Below are positions 7,160 through 13,406 of a DNA stretch of 13,406 nucleotides, piece by piece. Each line of letters opens with the position of its first letter. The first letter of the stretch is position 1. Source of the DNA: Flavobacteriales bacterium (GTDB taxonomy: Bacteria; Bacteroidota; Bacteroidia; NORP154); assembly GCA_012965625.1 (NCBI GenBank), contig DTSC01000096.1:1-13406 (forward strand), written 5' to 3'. A program made the position numbers and the translations under genes. Under the pieces are notes generated by a model, which was given only the letters and a program-made list of their open reading frames with translations, did no database searches and was not told the origin of the DNA.

Positions 7160-8107
7160 TTAATTAACTTGATTTTTCAGGGCTCCTCCCTGCAATCCCC
7201 TTATAACTTCCTCCGCAGCCAATTGCTGTAGCTTAGGCACACTCTTTTCACTGTACCATGCAATATGGGACGTTAGAACAGCATCATCGCAATTGCGCAA
7301 CGGATGGTTGGCTTCCAATGGCTCTGATTCAAATACGTCCAGGCCGGCAGCAGCGATCATATTATTTTGCAGAGCTTCGGCCAGTGCCATGGTATCTACC
7401 AAAGGACCCCTGGAAGTATTGATCAGAATCGCATTTGATTTCATTCTTTGCAGGGAATCCTTGTTGATAAAATGTTGTGTATCAGTAGAGAGAGGCAGGT
7501 TCAAAGATAAAATATCAGCACGGTCAAATAAGTCCTCCTTGGAAAGCTTCTCTACTCCGTGATCTTTCATCACTTCTTCATCTACGTAAGGGTCATAAGC
7601 AGCCAGGCTGAATTGAAAACCTTCAGCACGTTTGAGAACTGCCCGGGCAATACGTCCGAAACCGGCTGTGGCAAAGGTCATATCCCTGAAGGCTGGCATT
7701 GGCTTAGGTGGAATGATCTTCCAGACACCACCGCGAAAACGCTTATCTGTTTGTGAAAGCTGTCGGCCCAGTGCCAATGCCATTGCCAGCACATGATCGG
7801 CCACTTCATCAATACAATAATCAGGCACATTGCAAACAGGGATATTTCTGGCTTTTGCGGCTTCGAGATCAACATTGTCGACGCCAATGCCATAGCGAAC
7901 TATGAGCTTGCAATTTTGAAGTACCTCAATAACTTTCTTGGTAACGGGCGCCCATTGCACGATAAGGGCATCGGCATCTTTAACCTCAGCTATTAATTCT
8001 TCTTCAGTTTTGCATTGTTTTACGATCAGCTCGAACCCTGCGGATTCAATGGCACTTCGCTCAGGATCTATATTGTCAAATTGATGGTCGGTAATGATAA
8101 CTTTCAT
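7160..8107 (-). CDS. D-2-hydroxyacid dehydrogenase, CtBP/phosphoglycerate-dehydrogenase-like
   Basis: A 315-residue NAD-dependent 2-hydroxyacid dehydrogenase. Residues about 1-97 and 285-315 form the substrate domain, with R-Y-G-I-G-V-D-N-V-D at 71-80. The Rossmann part has G-F-G-R-I-A-R (149-155); the third Gly of GxGxxG is Ala154, a common variant in this subfamily. The catalytic triad is R233 (N-T-S-R-G), E262 (F-E-S-E-P) and H281, and the S-H-I-A-W-Y-S-E motif (280-287) is characteristic of the CtBP-like branch. The length is normal for the family, without the serine-biosynthesis ACT domain. It would reversibly reduce a 2-keto acid to the D-hydroxy acid, for instance a glyoxylate- or hydroxypyruvate-like product of the operon pathway. 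Serine synthesis is unlikely from the context. It lies 23 bases before the FAH gene. Confidence 0.85.
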   Translation of the reverse strand: MKVIITDHQFDNIDPERSAIESAGFELIVKQCKTEEELIAEVKDADALIVQWAPVTKKVIEVLQNCKLIVRYGIGVDNVDLEAAKARNIPVCNVPDYCIDEVADHVLAMALALGRQLSQTDKRFRGGVWKIIPPKPMPAFRDMTFATAGFGRIARAVLKRAEGFQFSLAAYDPYVDEEVMKDHGVEKLSKEDLFDRADILSLNLPLSTDTQHFINKDSLQRMKSNAILINTSRGPLVDTMALAEALQNNMIAAAGLDVFESEPLEANHPLRNCDDAVLTSHIAWYSEKSVPKLQQLAAEEVIRGLQGGALKNQVN

Positions 8108-8135
8108 CTGAGATATTGTCGTTAGACCTTTTGAT

Positions 8136-9146
8136 TTACAGCGTTATTACTCCTTTAATATTATTGCCATCGAGCATTTGGTGAAATAATCCAACCCCAT
8201 TGTTTAAGGTAGCGATGGCCACCCAGCTTGCCACATCCACCGATCCATTACTCATGAGCTCAAGGGCCTGTTCCAATTCTTCCATCTTAGCGGCGTATGT
8301 GCCCAAGACATGTTTTTCACTAAGTATGATCTCATAACTTTCGATGGAGCTGCTGTTTTCATGCAATCCAATCAGCACGACTGTGCCTCCCGGCCGTACT
8401 GCCTCCACAGCCTGCTGGTTGGTACGGCTCGAACCCACTGCGTCAATTACCAGGTCAGCGCCTTCTCCCTCCGTTAGTTTATGTATTTCTTCGGTCAAAT
8501 TACTTTGCTGAGGATTCATTGCTTTTTTCGCACCTAATCGCATAGCTACTGCTAAACGCTCTTCACGGATCTCAGCCACATAGATTTCAGGGTCTTTAAT
8601 TGTACGAAATGCTTGTATCACCATCAATCCAATTGGGCCTGCTCCAATTACCAGGATATTTTTCGGATCGAGATGCTCAGTAAGATGAACGATATGCAGT
8701 CCATTTGCCAAGGGTTCCGCTAAGCAAGCTGCTTCCGCTGGAAGATTTTCAGGCCATGGGATCAGGCAGTTTTCAGGGACGTTGATGTATTCTGCAAAGG
8801 CACCGTTGCGGTGCATGCCAAATATTTGCCGCTTGGCGCAAAGATGCGTATCTCCCCTTCGGCACCTAATACAAATATTACAAGATGCGATTGAATTACT
8901 CACCACTTTTTGCCCTGCTTCAAAATCACTTACATCCGCCCCCAATTGTTCTATGGTTCCACAAAACTCATGTCCCATGATAAGAGGAGGGGTTCTGCGA
9001 GGACTTTGATTTTTGAAGGATTCCAGCTCACTTCCGCAGATGCCGCAGGCGGCTACTTTGATCAGCAACTCCTTACTGCCTAATTCAGGCATGGGTTGCT
9101 CAGCAATTTCGATTTTGTTGAATTCAGGATAGAAAAGAGATTTCAT
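8136..9146 (-). CDS. Zinc-dependent MDR alcohol/polyol dehydrogenase
   Basis: A 336-residue medium-chain dehydrogenase/reductase of the sorbitol/threonine dehydrogenase type. Catalytic zinc residues: C37 (C-G-I-C-G-S), H59 with E60 (G-H-E), and E144 (A-E-P-L-A). The structural-zinc lobe has four Cys at 89, 92, 95 and 103. The Rossmann loop V-I-G-A-G-P-I-G-L is at 166-174, and an acidic E192 at the end of the second strand points to NAD rather than NADP. It oxidises a secondary hydroxyl on a sugar, polyol or sugar acid; 2-keto-3-deoxy-acid C4 oxidation is one option that would feed the FAH enzyme. It is the third gene of the operon, 28 bases before the hydroxyacid dehydrogenase. The exact substrate is not recognisable. 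Confidence 0.87.
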   Translation of the reverse strand: MKSLFYPEFNKIEIAEQPMPELGSKELLIKVAACGICGSELESFKNQSPRRTPPLIMGHEFCGTIEQLGADVSDFEAGQKVVSNSIASCNICIRCRRGDTHLCAKRQIFGMHRNGAFAEYINVPENCLIPWPENLPAEAACLAEPLANGLHIVHLTEHLDPKNILVIGAGPIGLMVIQAFRTIKDPEIYVAEIREERLAVAMRLGAKKAMNPQQSNLTEEIHKLTEGEGADLVIDAVGSSRTNQQAVEAVRPGGTVVLIGLHENSSSIESYEIILSEKHVLGTYAAKMEELEQALELMSNGSVDVASWVAIATLNNGVGLFHQMLDGNNIKGVITL

Positions 9147-9165
9147 TTTTAATTTTTGAAATGCT

Positions 9166-9792
9166 TTACTCCACCATCGCCACCGCCCTTATCGGTGACC
9201 CATCCCGTCCTTTTATATTGAGCGGGAAACCCATAAAAATAAACGCATCCGGCGCCTGGTCGAGATTGTTCAGGGTTTCGACGATCACGATTTCTGCTCC
9301 CAGCAGCACATGGTGAACTTCATACCAGTCGTAGCTGGGCGTGGGCGTGTCCATGCCTATCAGCCTGATCTTTTTTGAGGCGAGGTACTTACTTGCTTCC
9401 AAGGTCATGGTGGGAAATTCAGTAAAGAAATTATCAGCTCCGAAGTTCTTGTGCCAACCTGTTTCATAGATAATCTTAGCCCCTTCAGTCAATAATGGTT
9501 CATGTTGCCTAAAGTCATCAATGGTAATTTCTTCTTTTGCATTTTTTGGGATGCGCAGCAAATTCGTTGGGCCATAAAACCAATCTAAAGGCATCTGATC
9601 CAGGGTCTTGCCATCATCGATAAAATGATACATGGCATCCAGATGGGTGCCCTGGTGGGAGCTCATGGAGATTTGCGATATATTGTATTTAAGTGTTGTA
9701 GTATTACCATGAGGGACAATACTGAGCTTTGGATCCATCGGAAAGGTTTGCTGGCCGTGTACCATCGGATGCGAGAGGTCTATTAGTTTCAT
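9166..9792 (-). CDS. Cyclase-family metal hydrolase (kynurenine formamidase/isatin hydrolase fold)
   Basis: A 208-residue member of the cyclase family (PF04199). The metal motif H46-x-G-T-H50-x-D52-x-x-x-H56 is intact (S-S-H-Q-G-T-H-L-D-A-M-Y-H-F), followed by G-M-D-T-P (146-150), H160/H161 and E172 in V-E-T-L-N-N-L, all typical. No signal peptide is seen, so it is cytoplasmic. Known members hydrolyse cyclic or linear amides and some lactone-like rings using Mn2+ or Zn2+. Kynurenine formamidase is unlikely because no tryptophan-degradation gene is near. In this operon it could open a sugar-acid lactone made by the upstream SDR or by the FAD oxidase; this is inference. Spacing to the next operon gene is 19 bases. 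Confidence 0.83.
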   Translation of the reverse strand: MKLIDLSHPMVHGQQTFPMDPKLSIVPHGNTTTLKYNISQISMSSHQGTHLDAMYHFIDDGKTLDQMPLDWFYGPTNLLRIPKNAKEEITIDDFRQHEPLLTEGAKIIYETGWHKNFGADNFFTEFPTMTLEASKYLASKKIRLIGMDTPTPSYDWYEVHHVLLGAEIVIVETLNNLDQAPDAFIFMGFPLNIKGRDGSPIRAVAMVE

Positions 9793-9822
9793 TTATGTCC
9801 TTTATTTTGATTTTACACTAAT

Positions 9823-10569
9823 CTATTTAGCAAGATATCCGCCGTCCACGATCAAATCGCTTCCCGTCATGAACGATGCATCATCGCTCGCCAAAAAGGC
9901 TACTGTTGAAGCAACTTCTTCGGGTTTCCCCTGTCTTCCAAGCAGATGGAGGGCCGACGCCCTGAGGTTCTCTTCTTCAATATCTAAGCCGAGGTCTTTG
10001 CACGAGTTCACAAATGCACTTGTATAGATATAACCCGGACAGATCGTATTTACCCTGATCCCAAATTCCGCCAGATCCTGTGCCCAGCATTTGGTAAGTC
10101 CTCTTATGGCGAACTTTGTAGCATTATAGGTCGCAAAATTCGCCTGTCCGACATAACCGCTGATCGAAGAAAAATTAATGATACTGCCCCCCCTGGTCTT
10201 TTTCATCTGTGGGACAATGTGCTTGGCCATTAGGGATGTCCCACGTAAATTAACGCTGGTAATTTTGTCCCAGTCCTCAGGTGTGGCATCAATACTTTTA
10301 AATATAAAATGAGCGGCGGTATTTACTAAGACCGATATATTTCCCAAGTCCTTTTCTACTTCCTCGCAAGCTTCCTTTACCTGGCCTTCATCACTTATAT
10401 CAACTTGCCAAAAGCGGCTTCCGATCTTCTCTGCCATGCCTTCTTCATCTGGTTTGATGTCAAATAAAGCAACCTTGCATCCTTCCTCTTTGAGCCTTAT
10501 CGCTGAAGCATATCCCAGATCACCTATTCCACCGGTAACCAGGGCACATCTGTCTTTTAGTCCTTTCAT
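9823..10569 (-). CDS. Short-chain dehydrogenase/reductase, sugar or keto-deoxy-acid dehydrogenase type
   Basis: A 248-residue classical SDR, first gene of the operon. The cofactor loop is T12-G-G-I-G-D-L-G19, where the usual sixth position Gly is Asp17. D37 (L-F-D-I-K) favours NAD. The catalytic set is N107, S135, Y148 and K152 (Y-N-A-T-K), and P-G-Y-I-Y-T follows at 178-183. The N-N-A-G motif is replaced by N-T-A-A (83-86). There is a slightly long substrate loop (about 184-208). The C-terminus D-G-G-Y is normal. Relatives include L-fucose, L-rhamnose, glucose-1- and 2-keto-3-deoxy-L-fuconate dehydrogenases. Either sugar C1 oxidation or keto-deoxy-acid C4 oxidation would fit the pathway inferred for the operon. 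Confidence 0.85.
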   Translation of the reverse strand: MKGLKDRCALVTGGIGDLGYASAIRLKEEGCKVALFDIKPDEEGMAEKIGSRFWQVDISDEGQVKEACEEVEKDLGNISVLVNTAAHFIFKSIDATPEDWDKITSVNLRGTSLMAKHIVPQMKKTRGGSIINFSSISGYVGQANFATYNATKFAIRGLTKCWAQDLAEFGIRVNTICPGYIYTSAFVNSCKDLGLDIEEENLRASALHLLGRQGKPEEVASTVAFLASDDASFMTGSDLIVDGGYLAK

Positions 10570-10648
10570 TTTTTTGCTTTGATGCTAATGGTAAAGATAT
10601 ACAAGAATCAGAAACAAGCGAATGTTTTATAGAAATTGACTTTGATAA

Positions 10649-10656
10649 CAAATTTA
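10649..10656 (-). promoter_or_regulatory. Candidate -7 element for the six-gene operon
   Basis: The minus strand reads TAAATTTG, a TAnnTTTG match, 79 bases upstream of the SDR start codon. No clean -33 TTG is seen. The octamer and following T are the same as at 2764-2771 before the symporter fusion. Confidence 0.35.
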
Positions 10657-10700
10657 TGATTGGTCCATTTATTCATAAAGCTCCCCTATATAATAATACC

Positions 10701-10708
10701 TATTTTTG
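10701..10708 (+). promoter_or_regulatory. Candidate -7 element for the GH106-like gene
   Basis: TATTTTTG matches TAnnTTTG and lies 27 bases before the start codon at 10736, giving a short leader. The -33 box is not evident. It lies in the 166-base region shared with the divergent operon. Confidence 0.35.
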
Positions 10709-10735
10709 TTCAAGGCCGGTTAAAACAATCGATTC

Positions 10736-12766
10736 ATGATGATTAATAAAAAGATATCTACGGTGATCCTCGTTTCAGTGATCTATTCGTTTGGATATAA
10801 TCTCATTGTGGGATGTAATCAGGAAAAGAAACCTGGACTTGATCAGGAAATAATTTCGGAGCGCAGGGATTTTTATAAAACCGGCAAGCCCTATACCCGT
10901 TGGTGGTGGTTTGCCACTGAAATCAAAAAGCGGGATATCCGCCATCAGCTCAACTGGGTGAAAAAAAACAACTTTGGTGGTGTGGAAGTCGCCTGGGTTT
11001 ATCCGCTGTATAGATTCAATAGGAAGGTATATCCCAATGCAAAGATGAAAGTGGATACAAGCGCTCAAAAATGGCTAAGCCCTGAATGGTCTGACGTTGT
11101 AACCTATGTGAAGCATTACGCCGACAGCATAGGGTTGGGATGCGATTTCACCTTCGGAAGTGGCTGGCCCTTTGGCGACAGCTACGTTAGCAAAGAACAT
11201 GGAACAAAAATATACGGCGATACTGCCTTTGAACAAATGATCCACTTTTCGTGGGAGTATCCCGTGTATGGGCGGGCCATGAATCACCTGGATAGCAATG
11301 CACTGAAACGATATGCAGAGCGGACAGCAGATGGCCTTTCAGATGCTTTGAAAGGATCTGTATCAGCACTTTTGTGTGAGAGCTGGGAGATAAAGCTGAA
11401 TGCCGGCAATAAGCTGTGGACAGCCGGATTTGACGAGGCATTCAAAAAGCGCTTCGGCTATGATATTATACCTTATATGGAAGACAGCCTGGACAATTTT
11501 CCAGATGTTCGTTATGATTATATGGTATTGCTATCTGATTATGTGATCGGCAATTTCTATAAACCCTATGCTCAAATATGTCAGGATCTAGGAGCTATCT
11601 CTCGGGTGCAGTGCCTGGCCTCTCCTACCGATGTTATGGAGGCTTATGCCTATACCGATGTTCCTGAAACCGAAGCCATGCTCAACAACCCCAATTATTC
11701 ACGGATCGTCAGCTCAGCGGCGACCCTTGCCTCCAAAGTGACAGTTTCGAGTGAAGCTTTTACCTGCCTGTACGGTTTTAGCAAGACGTATCACCGCGAA
11801 GAGCAAACTGCTGATCTGAAGCTTGTTGCTGACGCTTTATTTGCCAATGGGGTGAACCAGATATTTTGGCACGGAATGCCCTACAACCCTAAAGGCGTAG
11901 ATTCTGTATATTTCTTTGCTACGGTACATGTTGGTTCTGACGGCAGCTTAGCTGAAGAAATGCCGGCCTTCAACAGCTACATGGAAAGGGTGAGTAACAT
12001 CATGAAACAGGGCCAGACATATTCGGATGTTGCTGTTTATATTCCTTATGAGGATGGCGTAATGGCGGGGCCATATCCCAAAGAACGCCAGCGCGTTTGG
12101 GTTTGGGGCCAGTATGAAATGCGCTATGTTGATCCCCCTGAAAAACTGGAGGGCTATCATCCCTTATGGGTCAACCGGTATTTTTTGCAAAACGCTAAAT
12201 ATAAAGAGGGAATTCTTCATAGCGGTGATGCCCGTTTCTCTTCTTTATATATAGATGTTGAATATCTGGATAGTGACGCTTTGACCACTATTCTGGAATT
12301 AGCCCAAAAAGGGCTTCCCGTATGCCTCAAGAAACTGCCACAAGAGCCAGGTAAAATGAAGTCGGGAACTTATGAAGAGCGTCTCAAAATTTTAACTTCT
12401 CTGGGCAACGTTTCAGAAAACTTTGAAGAGATAGCAGTGAACCCGCCGTTGGTCGCTGGTGACAGTTTGCCCGCATTTTGGAGCAGAGTGCTAAACAATG
12501 AGCTTCTCATATTTTTTGCTCATCCCCTGGCGAAGAACCTCAAATACCCCATCTCTTCAGGGCAGTCATTTGCTGATGAAAGTGTTTTTAGAGAAATTCA
12601 AGTGACAGTGAATGGAAAAACGACCGAGGTAGTCTTAGCGTTTAAACCTTACCAGTCGCTACTGCTAAAAATAGGAGGAGATGGCAGTATTGGGTTTTTA
12701 GATATTGCTTTTGTACCAAAAGACCCTGTTGTTAAGCCAATAACACCACAAAGAATGAATTTTTGA
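10736..12766 (+). CDS. Compact GH106-like glycoside hydrolase, lipoprotein
   Basis: A 676-residue protein related to GH106 alpha-L-rhamnosidases. The N-terminus is a lipoprotein signal ending L-I-V-G-C (C27). The motif T-R-W-W-W-F-A (54-60), then Q-L-N-W-V-K and G-G-V-E-V (71-85), is the start of the GH106-type barrel; G-S-G-W-P-F-G-D follows at 141-148. Candidate catalytic acids are E215 (L-L-C-E-S-W) and E340 (V-S-S-E-A-F); their spacing of 125 is close to what I recall for the characterised Bacteroides enzyme. N-G-V-N-Q-I-F-W-H-G-M-P-Y (371-383) is also typical. Family members are usually about 1,000 residues or more; the beta-rich insertion normally between about residues 160 and 180 and most C-terminal domains are missing. 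It should act at the cell surface or periplasm and supply sugar to the divergent operon. Linkage and sugar are not certain. Confidence 0.8.
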   Translation: MMINKKISTVILVSVIYSFGYNLIVGCNQEKKPGLDQEIISERRDFYKTGKPYTRWWWFATEIKKRDIRHQLNWVKKNNFGGVEVAWVYPLYRFNRKVYPNAKMKVDTSAQKWLSPEWSDVVTYVKHYADSIGLGCDFTFGSGWPFGDSYVSKEHGTKIYGDTAFEQMIHFSWEYPVYGRAMNHLDSNALKRYAERTADGLSDALKGSVSALLCESWEIKLNAGNKLWTAGFDEAFKKRFGYDIIPYMEDSLDNFPDVRYDYMVLLSDYVIGNFYKPYAQICQDLGAISRVQCLASPTDVMEAYAYTDVPETEAMLNNPNYSRIVSSAATLASKVTVSSEAFTCLYGFSKTYHREEQTADLKLVADALFANGVNQIFWHGMPYNPKGVDSVYFFATVHVGSDGSLAEEMPAFNSYMERVSNIMKQGQTYSDVAVYIPYEDGVMAGPYPKERQRVWVWGQYEMRYVDPPEKLEGYHPLWVNRYFLQNAKYKEGILHSGDARFSSLYIDVEYLDSDALTTILELAQKGLPVCLKKLPQEPGKMKSGTYEERLKILTSLGNVSENFEEIAVNPPLVAGDSLPAFWSRVLNNELLIFFAHPLAKNLKYPISSGQSFADESVFREIQVTVNGKTTEVVLAFKPYQSLLLKIGGDGSIGFLDIAFVPKDPVVKPITPQRMNF

Positions 12767-12945
12767 TCGATCGGTATCAGACATCTACAGGTAAATATTT
12801 ATTTTCACACCCCATTGTCACTGTTTATTTTAGCTGCTGCTTTAATTTTATTTAATAACTTAACTTTGATCAATTCCATTCCTTAAAAATGGGGACATTT
12901 AAATCTTTCTTTCAATGGTATATATTTTAAACCTCGCCTACTGAT
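12767..12945. other. Intergenic region before the FAD oxidase gene
   Basis: A 179-base AT-rich gap with no ORF of note. It holds one candidate -7 element (12861-12868). No hairpin followed by a T-run was found after the hydrolase stop, so an intrinsic terminator is not supported. Confidence 0.5.
12861..12868 (+). promoter_or_regulatory. Candidate -7 element for the FAD oxidase gene
   Basis: TAACTTTG matches TAnnTTTG, 77 bases upstream of the ATG at 12946. At about the -33 distance there is TTTA rather than TTTG, so support is moderate to weak. Confidence 0.35.
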
Positions 12946-13406
12946 ATGCCCCTTAAGAAAGTGATCAGAAACTGGGCTGGAAATGTACGGTTTTACCCCG
13001 AAGATATATTTTATCCAAAAACTGAAACCGAACTTTTAAGCATTGTTAATAAAGCACGAGAAAATGGGAAGGGGATCAAGGTTGTTGGTGCAAGACATTC
13101 CTGGACAAAGGTTTTTAAAACTGAGGACTGGTTAATAAACCTGGATCATTACAGCCGTGTTTTAACGATCAACAAAGAAAAAAAGACCATCACAATACAG
13201 GCAGGTATTCGGTTAAAAAGGTTAAAACAAGTACTTGCCAATAATGGCTTAGCCATGAGGAATGTAGCTTCCATTGAAGAACAAAGCATATCGGGACTTA
13301 TTTCAACTGGCACACATGGAACAGGTCTCGGTTTTAAGATCCTTTCCACACAGGTAGTAATGATCAGAATGATATGTTCAGATGGCAGCATAAAAACGCT
13401 TGATGA
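12946..13406 (+). CDS. FAD-linked oxidase, aldonolactone/alditol-oxidase-like, N-terminal part
   Basis: The frame opens with ATG at 12946 and stays open to the window edge (153 codons), so this is the N-terminal third or so of a larger gene. It reads as the PCMH-type FAD-binding domain of the vanillyl-alcohol-oxidase superfamily. F-Y-P-K-T-E-T-E-L (22-30) is the usual opening P-x-T-x-x-E-L strand-helix. G-A-R-H-S-W (48-53) carries H51 at the position used for covalent FAD attachment in lactone and alditol oxidases. I-S-T-G-T-H-G-T-G (119-127) is the characteristic loop of gulonolactone/arabinonolactone oxidases. No signal peptide is seen. The family oxidises aldonolactones or polyols with O2 or another acceptor. 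The substrate domain lies outside the window, so the choice between these cannot be made. Confidence 0.82.
   Translation, partial: MPLKKVIRNWAGNVRFYPEDIFYPKTETELLSIVNKARENGKGIKVVGARHSWTKVFKTEDWLINLDHYSRVLTINKEKKTITIQAGIRLKRLKQVLANNGLAMRNVASIEEQSISGLISTGTHGTGLGFKILSTQVVMIRMICSDGSIKTLD

Noticed and set aside
12764..12771. GATCGATC palindrome at the stop codon of the GH106-like gene
   Set aside because: Eight bases only and no T-run after it; neither a terminator nor a convincing operator.
1..13406. RNA genes, CRISPR arrays, toxin-antitoxin or defence systems
   Set aside because: No repeat-spacer pattern, tRNA-like or rRNA sequence, and no reading frame with such domains was found by eye.

Overview
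The window looks like chromosomal DNA from a Bacteroidota (Cytophagia/Saprospiria-like) bacterium. The grounds are a secreted M43 metalloprotease with a type IX secretion (T9SS) C-terminal sorting domain, lipoprotein signals on the large carbohydrate proteins, a mutarotase-like propeller fused to a sodium symporter, and several TAnnTTTG -7 promoter elements with no strong Shine-Dalgarno sites. No rRNA, tRNA, CRISPR array, insertion sequence or transposase was found.

Layout. At the left edge is the C-terminal part of a sugar phosphate isomerase/epimerase-like gene (+). It stops abruptly at 320, inside the reading frame of the convergent M43/T9SS protease (-, 241-1584). The overlap looks like a rearrangement scar that shortens one protein and lengthens the other. 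Next is a stand-alone MetE-core-like zinc methyltransferase (-, 1747-2751). It is divergent from a lipoprotein beta-propeller/sodium:solute symporter fusion (+, 2861-5296). The symporter converges, with a 1-nt gap, on a compact six-gene minus-strand operon (10569 down to 5298): SDR dehydrogenase, cyclase-family hydrolase, zinc MDR dehydrogenase, CtBP-like 2-hydroxyacid dehydrogenase, FAH-family hydrolase and a ten-segment sugar/ureide-type permease. Divergent from the operon is a lipoprotein glycoside hydrolase related to GH106 alpha-L-rhamnosidases (+, 10736-12766). Then comes the start of an aldonolactone/alditol-oxidase-like FAD enzyme (+, 12946 to the right edge).

How the genes may fit together (inference). 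The GH106-like enzyme releases a sugar outside the cytoplasm. The symporter fusion and the operon permease import it or its oxidised derivative. The FAD oxidase and/or the two dehydrogenases oxidise it, the cyclase-family enzyme could open a lactone, and the FAH enzyme could cleave a (di)keto-deoxy acid to pyruvate plus a second small acid. This resembles non-phosphorylative 6-deoxyhexose or sugar-acid catabolism, but no sugar-acid dehydratase lies in the window and the substrate cannot be read from sequence. The MetE-like gene and the protease have no evident role in such a pathway.

All intergenic stretches are shorter than 300 bases.
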